Below are positions 9,079 to 19,380 of a stretch of DNA of 64,000 nucleotides, in pieces. The notes under the pieces are model-generated. The model saw only the letters and a program-made list of their open reading frames with translations, was not told the DNA's origin and searched no databases. Numbering within the stretch: the stretch's first letter is position 1; each line of letters begins with the position of its first letter. The stretch comes from Paenibacillus montaniterrae (GTDB taxonomy: Bacteria; Bacillota; Bacilli; Paenibacillales; Paenibacillaceae). Made by a program: the position numbers and the translations under genes. Location of the stretch: NCBI RefSeq assembly GCF_018403185.1, contig NZ_BOSE01000005.1, forward strand, positions 261,414 to 325,413, given 5' to 3'.

Positions 9079-9903
9079 TTATTCATTCGTTTTTCGACGG
9101 TAAAACCAAAAGGTCAGCGGCATAAAGATGATGAGAATCATGCCAAGACCGCCGAAGGTTGTGAGCATCGTCGAGGTTTCAGCTGTACCGTGCACCAAGC
9201 CTCTCGCCGCAGCCGACGCCAGGCTGACCGGATTGAAATCGACAATCCTTCCCAGCCAGGCAGGCATTGTCGATGTATCGGCGAATACGTTGCTCGTAAA
9301 CATAAGCGGATAGAGCACGAGATAGGACATCGTGCTGAGCGTCTCCGTCTTCTTCACGACGATGCCAAGGCAGGCAAAAATCCAGCTTAAGCAGAAGGCA
9401 TAGAACATCACAAGCAGAAACGCCAGCAAGGCTCCTGCAATACCTGCATCCGGCCGAAAGCCAAGCAGCATGCCGATGCCAAATGTTGTCACAAGCGCAG
9501 CGGCAAACTGCAGCAGGGTAATCATCATCGTGCCAATGATCGCAGCAGGCTGCCAAAACGGCAATGTTCGAAAGCGGTTGAACACGCCGCGCTCAATATC
9601 GGTTTTAATTCCAATGCCAATGTACACCGTCATAGTCGTAACGGTATACACCATCATGCCTGGCAGCAGAAACTGCAAATAATTTCCCGTTGATCCGGAT
9701 ATGGCGCCTCCAAACAAATAAGTGAAAATCAGCAGAAAGACCGCTGGAAAAATAACTGAATCAATCGCCAAATAATGCAGCTTGCCTACCGTTTTCCGCC
9801 AGGAGCGCCAACCAAACACACCGATTGCATAAAGCGCATTGGCTCGCTGTGGCCGTTCGCGAGAGCTCATCGTCTGCAGTAATTTCGTATTTGCCTGGTT
9901 CAT
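9079..9903 (-). CDS. ABC-2 type exporter permease (DrrB-like)
   Basis: 274 residues with six predicted membrane segments and the ABC-2 pattern (PGMMVYTVTTMT, then RFRTLPFWQPA and a C-terminal NPVSLA motif). It overlaps the upstream ATPase gene by four bases (ATGA). Together they form a DrrAB-type exporter of the kind that removes drugs or lipids from the membrane. A MerR-type regulator is divergent upstream. Substrate unknown. Confidence 0.9.
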   Translation of the reverse strand: MNQANTKLLQTMSSRERPQRANALYAIGVFGWRSWRKTVGKLHYLAIDSVIFPAVFLLIFTYLFGGAISGSTGNYLQFLLPGMMVYTVTTMTVYIGIGIKTDIERGVFNRFRTLPFWQPAAIIGTMMITLLQFAAALVTTFGIGMLLGFRPDAGIAGALLAFLLVMFYAFCLSWIFACLGIVVKKTETLSTMSYLVLYPLMFTSNVFADTSTMPAWLGRIVDFNPVSLASAAARGLVHGTAETSTMLTTFGGLGMILIIFMPLTFWFYRRKTNE

Positions 9904-10910
9904 ACCATTCCCTCCTCTAAGCCTTCCTCCTGTACGGCTTTCCCGGTTAACGCAAGAAACACCTCGTCCAGACTTGGTTGTCCTAGTGAAAACTGTGCCG
10001 TCTCAATGCCTGCTGCGGCAAGCTCCGTTAAGGCTGCAGCGGCCTGCCTGGCATCTGTCGTTTGAGCAGATAAAGCGGTCGGGTCAGCATACAGTCTGAC
10101 ATCCGTATGTAGCACGCGCCGCAGCACATGTTCAGCTTCTGATCGCTGATGCGGATGAGCAAGCCTGATCATAATTTTTCCTGAACCAACGGAAGCCTTT
10201 AGCTCGCTTGGCGTGCCTTCCGCTATGACGACTCCCCGATCTATAACCGCAAGGCGATCAGCCAACTGATCAGCTTCCTCCAAATATTGCGTCGTCAATA
10301 AAACGGTCGTGCCCTGCTCTGCCAAAAAACGGACAATATCCCACACATCATTGCGGCTTCGCGGATCTAATCCAGTTGTCGGCTCATCCAAAAACAACAA
10401 CTCGGGAGCAACAAGCATTGCAGCAGCGATATCCAGCCTGCGCCGCATACCGCCGGAATACTTCTCGGCTGGTCGATCAGCAGCTTCAAGCAGATTGAAC
10501 GCTGCGAGCAGCTGTTCCGCTCTTGCTGCAGCCGCTCGATGCGAGTATCCTGCCAGTCTTGAAAACAGCACCAAATTATCTCGACCACTCAGCTCCTCAT
10601 CTACAGCAGCAAATTGTCCTGTCAATCCAATTTTCCGACGAACGGCATCCGACTCGCGAACGACATCCAAGCCGAAAATTCGCAGGCTGCCGCCATCTGG
10701 TCGAAGCAGTGTCGAGAGAATGTTGACCAATGTCGTCTTTCCTGCTCCATTTGGACCAAGCACGCCATAAACTGTCCCTCGCTCGATGCTTAAATCCAGT
10801 CCTTTCAGCACCTCCTTCGTGCCAAATGATTTTTTCAACGCCTGCACCTCTACGGCAAGTTCTTTTTTACCCAAGCTTCCACCCGCTTTCTCATTTTTTC
10901 CTGCTGCCAA
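9900..10910 (-). CDS. ABC exporter ATP-binding protein, daunorubicin-resistance (DrrA) family
   Basis: Up to 336 residues with Walker A GPNGAGKTT, signature YSGGMRRRLD, Walker B LLFLDEPTTGLD and the C-terminal DrrA extension containing FSLGQPSLDEVFLALTG. It partners the overlapping permease. The start is uncertain: the longest frame begins with TTG at 10910, but a TTG 36 bases further in has a nearby GGTGG, and no ATG is in frame at the beginning. The core starts near LAVEVQALKKSFG. Confidence 0.9.
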   Translation of the reverse strand: MAAGKNEKAGGSLGKKELAVEVQALKKSFGTKEVLKGLDLSIERGTVYGVLGPNGAGKTTLVNILSTLLRPDGGSLRIFGLDVVRESDAVRRKIGLTGQFAAVDEELSGRDNLVLFSRLAGYSHRAAAARAEQLLAAFNLLEAADRPAEKYSGGMRRRLDIAAAMLVAPELLFLDEPTTGLDPRSRNDVWDIVRFLAEQGTTVLLTTQYLEEADQLADRLAVIDRGVVIAEGTPSELKASVGSGKIMIRLAHPHQRSEAEHVLRRVLHTDVRLYADPTALSAQTTDARQAAAALTELAAAGIETAQFSLGQPSLDEVFLALTGKAVQEEGLEEGMV

Positions 10911-11034
10911 TTAGCTTACATGTTCAATTCTATAACACTGATGCAAATGAGAAGGTTAGGAAAATTACCGCTTTTACCAAGCCGTAATATACAAAATAAG
11001 CTTATCATGTTACTTTAATGTTTTTCGTAAATGT

Positions 11035-11063
11035 TTGAGAAGTGCGCAAGCCTTTGCTATAGT
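11035..11063 (+). promoter_or_regulatory. Promoter of the double-MerR gene
   Basis: TTGAGA (11035-11040) and TATAGT (11058-11063) with a 17-base spacer, 20 bases before the ATG. Confidence 0.65.
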
Positions 11064-11082
11064 AGGAACGGGAGGCGAAGAA

Positions 11083-11859
11083 ATGCGCTACTATAAACCA
11101 ATAGAAATCGCCAGAGAACTGTACATCAGCACAAGTGCATTGCGGCATTATGAATCGTGGGGCATCGTTCCCGCTCCTGAGCGTTCGGATAAAGGCTACC
11201 GGCTGTACACCAAGCTGCATTTGGCTTATTTTCGCTGTTTGCGAGCGATGTTTGCCGGATTCGGCACAAGCGTAACCTGCGACGTGCTCCGCAACATTCA
11301 GAAGAGCGAGCTGGACGAAGCGTTCTGGCTTGTGAATCAGCAGCAGGCTAACCTGCATCACGACAAACGGATCGCCGAGCAAACACTCGAATTGCTGCAG
11401 CGTCCAGATCTGCCTCAATTGGCAAATAAAAAGCTGAAGAGCCGCATGACAATCGGCGAAGCAGCAGCAATCGCCGAGGTGCAGCCTTCAGCTATCAGAC
11501 ATTGGGAAAAAGAGGGGTTGATTGTTCCCGAGCGAGCCCCGGAAAACGGCTACCGGTTGTTTACACCTACGCATATAAGACAAATTTTGCTCATTCGCAC
11601 CTTGCGCAAGACAGTGTATGTGCTGGAAAATATGAAGGAAATTGTGCAGAGCATTGAACAGCATAACCTTGAAAAAGCGAAGCAAATTACGCTGGAGGCG
11701 CTATCGAGCATACATGACCGCAGCCGCAGGCAGTTCTATGGCGTGCATCAACTGGTCGAGCTATGTATCGAAGCAGGTCTAATTGATCCGAAAGAATATG
11801 ACAAGGGCCTATGGTATGACTATTACAACCAGACGAAGCAGCCATCTGAAGAGACTTGA
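11083..11859 (+). CDS. Regulator with two MerR-type DNA-binding domains
   Basis: 258 residues. There are two MerR winged-helix heads: one at about 1-70 (TSALRHYESWGIVPAPER, GYRLYT) and a second at about 122-190 (PSAIRHWEKEGLIVPER, GYRLFT), each followed by helices. Most MerR proteins have one head and dimerise, so this may bind as a single chain. GGGAGG lies 7 bases before the chosen ATG; an earlier in-frame ATG at 11035 lies inside the promoter. It is divergent from the DrrAB exporter and is the obvious candidate to control it. No cysteine metal motif is seen, so a drug or other organic ligand is more likely. Confidence 0.85.
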   Translation: MRYYKPIEIARELYISTSALRHYESWGIVPAPERSDKGYRLYTKLHLAYFRCLRAMFAGFGTSVTCDVLRNIQKSELDEAFWLVNQQQANLHHDKRIAEQTLELLQRPDLPQLANKKLKSRMTIGEAAAIAEVQPSAIRHWEKEGLIVPERAPENGYRLFTPTHIRQILLIRTLRKTVYVLENMKEIVQSIEQHNLEKAKQITLEALSSIHDRSRRQFYGVHQLVELCIEAGLIDPKEYDKGLWYDYYNQTKQPSEET

Positions 11860-11864
11860 AGAAA

Positions 11865-12716
11865 CTACCGATGAGCAATTTCTGATATTGCTTTAGCCTT
11901 ATAGGCCTCGACCTTCGACAGGTCTGCCTCCCGGTATAGATGTAATGCAGGATACTGCGTTTCCACAAAGAGTGAAAAGCCAAGCGCTTGCGCGCGAACA
12001 CAGAAGTGTCGGTCTTCGCCGCGAAAGGACAGATTAGGAATTTCTGCAAACCGCATCCCGGCTTCAAGCGCTTTGCGACTTATTAAAGTGCAAGCTCCCA
12101 ATCCGCCAACCTCATATATGCCCGGCTGGCGCAAAAGCTGCAAAAACTGATCAGAGCGGCGCCATTCCTCGTCCCTGTCGAGCATTTCTTGCCTGTCTTT
12201 TCGGTAAAATGTATATTCGTCCTGCAGCCATACTTGCGGCAGCTCGATTTCGTCCGGATACCATTGGGTCCAAAATATATTGGAGATGATATCTTTATTA
12301 GAGCGAATTAATTGCTCAAGTGTCTGAGGATGTAAAACCAAATCGGAATCGAGAATAAACAAATAATCAAAATAATGCTTCCGTGCGTATTGAATAATCT
12401 GATCCTTCAATCGCGCGACTTTCCAGATTAGCTTCTCGTCCCAAATATGAGTGTGCTCGTCTTTAAAATATGTGCTCATTCCAAAGTCTTGACTACTCGC
12501 AATCGTTACATTTAGGTGCGATTTTTGAAAATGAAGCAGCAGGTCGCTTGAAGCTCTGTTTTTGTTGTCGTCAACAAAATAATAGCTGACCTCCACTCCT
12601 TCATGATGAAGCTCCTCTAAAGACTTTAAATATTCTGCAAGAATATTCGGCTTTTCCTGGATAGGACTGCCTATAACTACTCGCTGTCGTGTACTATGCT
12701 TCTGTACCAAATTCAT
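11865..12716 (-). CDS. GT-A fold glycosyltransferase (GT2/GT62-like)
   Basis: 283 residues. The N-terminus (VVIGSPIQEKPNILAEYLKSL) and the metal-binding FILDSDLVL motif near 120 fit a nucleotide-sugar transferase; later motifs GGLGACTLISRKAL and FRGEDRHFC recall the acceptor region of Anp1/Mnn9-type enzymes. Its start lies 23 bases inside the preceding glycosyltransferase gene, with a GAGAGGGGG ribosome site there, so the two are coupled. It lies next to collagen-like genes, so glycosylation of those proteins is inferred. Exact sugar unknown. Confidence 0.8.
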   Translation of the reverse strand: MNLVQKHSTRQRVVIGSPIQEKPNILAEYLKSLEELHHEGVEVSYYFVDDNKNRASSDLLLHFQKSHLNVTIASSQDFGMSTYFKDEHTHIWDEKLIWKVARLKDQIIQYARKHYFDYLFILDSDLVLHPQTLEQLIRSNKDIISNIFWTQWYPDEIELPQVWLQDEYTFYRKDRQEMLDRDEEWRRSDQFLQLLRQPGIYEVGGLGACTLISRKALEAGMRFAEIPNLSFRGEDRHFCVRAQALGFSLFVETQYPALHLYREADLSKVEAYKAKAISEIAHR

Positions 12717-13797
12717 CGTCCCCCTCTCCTAGTTGATGCACCTTCCAAAAGTATTGGCGATTATAGAGAAGACTGGGATGCGTCGGATGATAACGAAGCG
12801 CCAATTCATTATGCCGAAATGCTTCCTCGTATCGCTCAAGCCGGCTGTAACACAAACAAAGCTGCAAATGAGGAAACCAGGTACCTATCGCTTCGTTCCA
12901 TACTGCCATTGCTTCAGACTGGCTGCCTTCGATTGCGACCGTATACCAAAAAATCGCGCTGTCGTATTGCTGCTCATCCCAAAAAAATCCTCCTAGCGCG
13001 CAAGCTAATTCTGGCTGCGGCTTTTCGTACATTAGCGCATGTGCAAGCGCTGCAAATCTCTTTTCACGATCTCCCAATCGGGCATAGCATTCCGCCATAT
13101 TCAGACATGCGCGAATATTATCCTCCTTCCATCCTTGACCTGTATCCAGCATCCGCTTATATTCCTTAACTGCCTCTTCGTCCAATTGATGGTCCTTCAA
13201 TTCATTAGCAAAATAGAACAAATCCCGAACGGAGAATTTTTCTCCCTTCTCCTGCAGCTTTCGATAAATCTGCAGATTTCTGTCGGTATTTGGTTTTTGC
13301 TTTCTATGAATAATGCATACATCGCTTTCCAGGCAAGTGCCATAAACGGCTAAATCCTCATGCACAGCCCCCTCCCAAAGAAAATGTCTATCTCTTCTTA
13401 CCAGGCGGGTGCGACGCAAAACGACAGTAGGTTTTCCAGCCTCGTCGAAGCCAACCTTATAGGGCATTATGACATGATCTATTGAAGGATTCAGGCTTTG
13501 CTTGAGCGCTATAAAGCGTTGGCGATCCTCTTCTTCAATAACATCGTCTGCGTCCAGCCATAAAATATAGTCCTGTGTTGCTTGGAAAAAAGAGAAATTG
13601 CGCGCATCCGCAAAATGATCATGCCATGGATAATCAAATACTCGATCGGTAAAACGACAGGCAATCTCCCTCGTCCTATCGATAGAGCCAGTATCTACAA
13701 TATTGATCTCATCAGCAATGCCTGCTACAGAAGCAAGCACCCGTTCCAGCGTCTCCTCCTCGTCTCTTACAATCATACACAAGCTTATCGTAATCAT
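12694..13797 (-). CDS. Family 2 glycosyltransferase with TPR repeats (SunS-like)
   Basis: 367 residues. The GT2 domain (about 1-190) has MIVRDEEETLERVL, VDTGSIDRT and the metal motif LWLDADD near 84. A helical TPR-like region (about 200-350) follows (LNMAECYARLGDREKRFAALAHAL, HNELALRYHP). Enzymes of this layout include peptide S-/O-glycosyltransferases, where the TPR part holds the protein substrate. AGGTGA precedes the ATG. It forms a two-gene unit with the following transferase, and the collagen-like gene 184 bases away on the same strand is a likely substrate. Confidence 0.85.
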   Translation of the reverse strand: MITISLCMIVRDEEETLERVLASVAGIADEINIVDTGSIDRTREIACRFTDRVFDYPWHDHFADARNFSFFQATQDYILWLDADDVIEEEDRQRFIALKQSLNPSIDHVIMPYKVGFDEAGKPTVVLRRTRLVRRDRHFLWEGAVHEDLAVYGTCLESDVCIIHRKQKPNTDRNLQIYRKLQEKGEKFSVRDLFYFANELKDHQLDEEAVKEYKRMLDTGQGWKEDNIRACLNMAECYARLGDREKRFAALAHALMYEKPQPELACALGGFFWDEQQYDSAIFWYTVAIEGSQSEAMAVWNEAIGTWFPHLQLCLCYSRLERYEEAFRHNELALRYHPTHPSLLYNRQYFWKVHQLGEGDDEFGTEA

Positions 13798-13927
13798 TCT
13801 CTGTCACCTGCTTCAGCTGCATAAATAAATTCGCTCATATCCCAACATATTCCGCCGAAGTGCAGCATATGCTGTCCCTTCAGCGAAAAATAGCTATTCT
13901 ACTATCCATGCTGCTTTAAACAAAGAA

Positions 13928-13958
13928 GGTGATCCGAGTACATCAAACCCGAATCACC
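13928..13958 (-). terminator. Terminator of the first collagen-like gene
   Basis: Hairpin of about 11 bp (13928-13938 with 13948-13958, with G-U pairs) 23 bases past the stop on the minus strand, followed by TTCTTTG rather than a pure T-run. Confidence 0.55.
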
Positions 13959-13980
13959 CTGCTCCTGACAATGCAGCAGA

Positions 13981-15174
13981 TCAGCTGACTACAATGATAG
14001 TGATCGCGGCGGGAGTCAATGAATGCGATACATCTAAGCCATAGGACGTTGCCTCAGTATTTGCGAACATTAGACGCAATGAATATTGTGTATTGTCATC
14101 GCCAGAGTATATATTCATAGATCCATTTAACAACACCGGTTTGTCTACGGAAACAACTGGAGTCATAACCTGACTCTCATAAATCGGTTGGCCAGCCTGA
14201 GGCGGGGTTTCAGAATACAGCTCAATTCCTGGATCGATATTAATGTCAGCGAGATCCACTATAGTTTCTATTGGAGTTACTGGATGAACGCGTACAAGTG
14301 CCCGATAGTTGATATAATAGATATGACCTGATTTTAATGTAAAATATTGATATAAAGTGGAACCATTTACAGTTACCGGTCCTCCTAATTGAATCATATC
14401 TCCTGAAGTTCCTGCTTGCGCAGCAATCGGGATTACCGTATGATCTGCAGTAGCACTTACAGAGCTAATAATCCTCATTGCAAATAAAGTAGAGTTCGCA
14501 AAATTGCCTGGCGCACCTGTCGCACCCACTGGTCCCGTCGGACCGCTGAATCCTTGCGGACCGGTCGCTCCTGTATCTCCCGTCGCCCCCCTGTCTCCCG
14601 TCGCACCCGTTGGACCTAACGGACCAGTTGGACCATCATTACCGCTAACCCCCGTCGCACCAGTCGGACCGGTCGCACCATCACTGCCACTCATCCCCGT
14701 CGCACCAGTTGGGCCGGTCGCACCATTGCTTCCTGGACTACCGTTTCCTCCACTAGGACCTGTCGGTCCCATTGGCCCTGTATCACCCTGGGAACCTGTT
14801 GGCCCTATTGGGCCAGTTGATCCAGTTCCGGCTGGACCTGTCGCGCCAGTCGGTCCAGAATCCCCTGGCGTACCTGGCGATCCGCTAGGCCCGGTTGGGC
14901 CTGGAGTTCCTGCCAGGCCAGTTGGGCCCATTAGACCTACCGGTCCAGTCGGGCCGGTCGCACCATTGATTCCTGGACTACCTTGTGGGCCACTCGGGCC
15001 GGTAATACCTCGTCCAGTTAACCCAGTCGGGCCGGTCGGACCGGTTGGACCAGTTGGACCCAAGTCAACTTCTGGCAACGTTGGGCCGGTTGATCCTGTT
15101 GGACCGGTTGATCCTGTTGGGCCGGTTGATCCTGTTGGGCCGGTTGGCCCATCTTCCGGCAAATTATCTGCCAT
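13981..15174 (-). CDS. Collagen-like protein (Gly-Pro-Thr repeats) with C-terminal beta domain
   Basis: 397 residues: a short leader without a signal peptide ([12 protein letters not shown]), about 70 Gly-X-Y triplets, many of them GPT or GAT, then a 170-residue beta-rich domain (from about [11 protein letters not shown]) that resembles the trimerising head of BclA-type proteins. Such proteins form the hairs of Bacillus/Paenibacillus spore exosporium, and the threonines of GPT triplets are glycosylation sites. GGGGAG lies 7 bases before the ATG. A perfect Zur-type palindrome is found 96 bases upstream. Terminators on both sides indicate a single-gene transcript. Confidence 0.88.
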   Translation of the reverse strand: MADNLPEDGPTGPTGSTGPTGSTGPTGSTGPTLPEVDLGPTGPTGPTGPTGLTGRGITGPSGPQGSPGINGATGPTGPVGLMGPTGLAGTPGPTGPSGSPGTPGDSGPTGATGPAGTGSTGPIGPTGSQGDTGPMGPTGPSGGNGSPGSNGATGPTGATGMSGSDGATGPTGATGVSGNDGPTGPLGPTGATGDRGATGDTGATGPQGFSGPTGPVGATGAPGNFANSTLFAMRIISSVSATADHTVIPIAAQAGTSGDMIQLGGPVTVNGSTLYQYFTLKSGHIYYINYRALVRVHPVTPIETIVDLADINIDPGIELYSETPPQAGQPIYESQVMTPVVSVDKPVLLNGSMNIYSGDDNTQYSLRLMFANTEATSYGLDVSHSLTPAAITIIVVS

Positions 15175-15231
15175 GCATTATCTCCCCATTCATATTGATA
15201 TGATCAGTTTCCAATTTATTATATTTCGCAC

Positions 15232-15250
15232 TTAGCATGTCTTATGCTAA
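15232..15250. promoter_or_regulatory. Inverted repeat upstream of collagen-like gene
   Basis: TTAGCAT-gtctt-ATGCTAA, a 7-5-7 perfect inverted repeat 58 bases before the ATG at 15174, in the probable 5' leader. It could be an operator or a leader hairpin. Confidence 0.4.
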
Positions 15251-15269
15251 CTAAATCGCACCAACCCTA

Positions 15270-15282
15270 TGTAATTATTACA
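15270..15282. promoter_or_regulatory. Zur-box-like palindrome upstream of collagen-like gene
   Basis: TGTAATTATTACA, identical in its 12 palindromic positions to the boxes at 33289, 38967 and 39811 in the zinc region. It matches the core of the Bacillus Zur box (GTAAT-N-ATTAC). Function here is inferred, and no clear promoter was found beside it. Confidence 0.5.
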
Positions 15283-15300
15283 ATAATGCTTCGATTCCAG

Positions 15301-15344
15301 AAAAGCCTAGGGCGCCTTAATGATCATTGCTGTTAAGACACCCT
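15301..15344 (-). terminator. Terminator of the second collagen-like gene
   Basis: 12-bp stem (15309-15320 with 15333-15344, with G-U pairs) on the minus strand, 27 bases past the stop at 15371, with a CTTTT tail. Confidence 0.65.
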
Positions 15345-15370
15345 GTATGCTTATTTAGCTTGTTAAATTG

Positions 15371-17022
<1,652 letters not shown>

Positions 17023-17075
17023 CAGATGTCTCGTATTATCTTGTGTTATTACCTAATTAGAAATAGGGAATTCAA

Positions 17076-17128
17076 CAAAAAAAGACGTGACTGCTCTGAT
17101 CATCCAGATCAAATGCAAGTACACGTCT
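17076..17128 (-). terminator. Terminator of the glycosyltransferase operon
   Basis: AGACGTG (17083-17089) pairs with CACGTCT (17122-17128), with an inner TGATC/GATCA stem. On the minus strand it is followed by seven T, 28 bases past the stop at 17156. Confidence 0.8.
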
Positions 17129-17155
17129 AGCATTTATTTATAATATATGGAGCAT

Positions 17156-18238
17156 TTACACTTGCTTCTTCAGCTTTGAGCGGATAATGCTGTAATTGTT
17201 TTGCAGTCGTTCATTCTGCGGGGACATCTCTGCTGCTGTCCGGGCAAACTCGCAGGCTTGCTCAAGTAAACCGAGCCCATAGCTGGCAAGCGCTCCTAAA
17301 TCGTAGATCGTTGAGTCCCAAGCGAACGCCTCGTTCTTATAGATGTCGGATTTTTCTTTAATTTTTAGCGCTTCATGCACCATATGGTAAATGCGCGGCC
17401 AATCCTCTTTCTGATAAGCTAATCGGGCCATCTCCACATAAGGCTCCCTCATATAGGGCACCTCTGCTATCGCTTTGTACAGCCAGCTGCCAGCCTTGTC
17501 GTATTCTCCTTTCTCCTTGTACGCTCTGGCAATATATCGCATCGAGGCACAACGTTCCTCTCTCCATTGCGATCGCGGCAGCTCCAGATGCTTTTGCAAT
17601 GTATCAATGCACTGATCCCAATAGCCGTAAAACATATATTCCCTGCCCAAATAATGCATATTCCGATCATCCTCGGGATCTTCCCGCACAGCCATTTCCA
17701 ATAGCGGCAAATATTGCGCCCGGGACTTCTGCGGATCAGGATAATGATTAAGCTGGATATCCCCCTCCCAGGCATATTCATGATCAGAACCATAATACTT
17801 CAAAAATTCATGAACGGGATGACTCCAACGAAAACCGTGCCGACGATGAATCTTATCATACCAAAAGGTTAAACCACGAGAGCCGTCCGGATTAAAGCTC
17901 CATGTATACCTGTATTTTAGCTGGGTTGTCGACTTTGTCCAGGCCCGCTCCAGTTTTTCTCGCCAGCCTTCCTCCAGTACTTCATCAAGATCGGTACAGA
18001 CACATACGTCTACATCACCAGGCACAAAATTCAACGAGATATTTCGAGCGACATCGAACCTCCACGGATCTACCTTCACCTGATAAACCAAGGCGCCTCT
18101 GGCTCGCAGCTTCGTTACCGTGCTATCTGTTGATCCTGTATCGGTGACAATAATCAAATCTGCCTCCTGCATTGAATCTATCCAGCGTTCTACAAACTGC
18201 TCCTCGTTTTTTGTGATCGCGTAGACCGCTACCTTCAC
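17156..18238 (-). CDS. Family 2 glycosyltransferase with TPR repeats
   Basis: 360 residues from a GTG at 18238. This start aligns with the paralogous gene just upstream (both read KVAVYAITKNE), and GGAAGGTAGG lies 9 bases before it; a TTG at 18283 overlapping the upstream stop is an alternative. The GT2 domain has VTDTGSTDST, RFDVARN and the metal motif CTDLDEVL, and a histidine-rich acceptor region (KIHRRHGFRWSHPVHEFL). The C-terminal half is TPR-like. It is closely related over its whole length to the next gene, so the two arose by duplication. Third gene of a methyltransferase-glycosyltransferase operon; a role in decorating the collagen-like proteins is inferred. Confidence 0.87.
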   Translation of the reverse strand: MKVAVYAITKNEEQFVERWIDSMQEADLIIVTDTGSTDSTVTKLRARGALVYQVKVDPWRFDVARNISLNFVPGDVDVCVCTDLDEVLEEGWREKLERAWTKSTTQLKYRYTWSFNPDGSRGLTFWYDKIHRRHGFRWSHPVHEFLKYYGSDHEYAWEGDIQLNHYPDPQKSRAQYLPLLEMAVREDPEDDRNMHYLGREYMFYGYWDQCIDTLQKHLELPRSQWREERCASMRYIARAYKEKGEYDKAGSWLYKAIAEVPYMREPYVEMARLAYQKEDWPRIYHMVHEALKIKEKSDIYKNEAFAWDSTIYDLGALASYGLGLLEQACEFARTAAEMSPQNERLQNNYSIIRSKLKKQV

Positions 18239-18279
18239 TAAGCTCAACCTACCTTCCTTCGTCAGCTCAGACGAAAGCT

Positions 18280-19380
18280 TCAAGCCTTCGCCTGCTTTTC
18301 CAGCTTGGCTTGAATAATTTTATAGTTATCCTGCAGCCTTTCATCATTAGGAGACATTTCCGCTGCAATGCGCGCATGTTCACAGGCTTGCTCCAGTCTA
18401 CCCATCTCATAGTTGGCAATCGCTCCCAAATCATATACGGTAGAGTCCCAGCAAAAACCTTCATTAATATAAGAATCTGTACGCTCCTTAATTCGCAGCG
18501 CTGCCTCCACCATATGGAGCTGCTTCGGCCAGTCCTTCTCAAGATAAGCGAGCTTAGCCATCTCGACGTACGGCTCTCTCGTATTAGGAGACTCTGCCAG
18601 CGCCTTATAATACCAACGGTTAGCTTCATTATAGTTTCCTTTTTCCTTATAAGATCGGGCGATATAACGCATGGAAGCGCAGCGCTCCTCATCCCAGCGC
18701 GCGCTTGGCATATTTAAGTGCTTCTGCAAAGTTTCGATACATTTATCCCAATAGCCATAAAACATATATTCTCTGCCAAGATAATGCATATTCCGATCAT
18801 CGTCAGGATCTTCACGCACTGACATCTCTAGCAATGGGAGATATTGACCTCTTGATTTGCTCGGGTCTGGGAGATGGTTTAACTGGATGCTTCCCTCCCA
18901 GGCGTATTCATGTGGAATAGTTCCATAGTATTGCAGCACTTCATGTACCGGATGTGTCCAGCGGAAACCGTGTCTATGATGAATTTTTTCGTACCAGAAC
19001 GTCACGCCTCGTGAGCCATCCGGATTGAAGCTCCATGTGTACTTATAGCGCAATTGAGTCGTCGTCGGCTTCCAGGCTTGCTCCAGCTTCTCCCGCCATC
19101 CCGGCTCAAGAACTTCATCAATATCTGTACAAATGCATATATCAACATCACCGGGCACAAAATTCAACGAAATGTTTCGAGCAATATCGAACCGCCATGG
19201 ATCAACCTTGATCCGATAGACTTGTGCTCCTCTGGCAAGCAATTTGTCCACGGTATTATCTGTCGATCCAGTATCAGCTACTACAATCAAGTCAGCCTCT
19301 TGCATGGAATCCATCCAGCGATCAACGAAATGCGCCTCATTCTTTGTAATCGCATAGACTGCTACTTTTTTCCTACTCAT
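18280..19380 (-). CDS. Family 2 glycosyltransferase with TPR repeats
   Basis: 366 residues with the same layout as its downstream paralogue: GT2 domain with VADTGSTDNT, RFDIARN, metal motif CTDIDEVL and KIHHRHGFRWTHPVHEVL, then a TPR-like helical region (about 200-350). The ATG overlaps the stop of the upstream methyltransferase-transferase fusion by four bases (ATGA), so translation is coupled. Middle gene of the three-gene operon. The near-identity with the neighbour suggests two transferases adding similar sugars or acting on different acceptors. Confidence 0.88.
   Translation of the reverse strand: MSRKKVAVYAITKNEAHFVDRWMDSMQEADLIVVADTGSTDNTVDKLLARGAQVYRIKVDPWRFDIARNISLNFVPGDVDICICTDIDEVLEPGWREKLEQAWKPTTTQLRYKYTWSFNPDGSRGVTFWYEKIHHRHGFRWTHPVHEVLQYYGTIPHEYAWEGSIQLNHLPDPSKSRGQYLPLLEMSVREDPDDDRNMHYLGREYMFYGYWDKCIETLQKHLNMPSARWDEERCASMRYIARSYKEKGNYNEANRWYYKALAESPNTREPYVEMAKLAYLEKDWPKQLHMVEAALRIKERTDSYINEGFCWDSTVYDLGAIANYEMGRLEQACEHARIAAEMSPNDERLQDNYKIIQAKLEKQAKA

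Noticed and set aside
14504..15235. Long plus-strand frame rich in Pro-Val/Gly-Pro opposite the first collagen gene
   Set aside because: The antisense of GGX-CCX codon repeats leaves frames open on both strands. No ribosome site and no domain; the minus strand has a signal-consistent start and BclA-like head.
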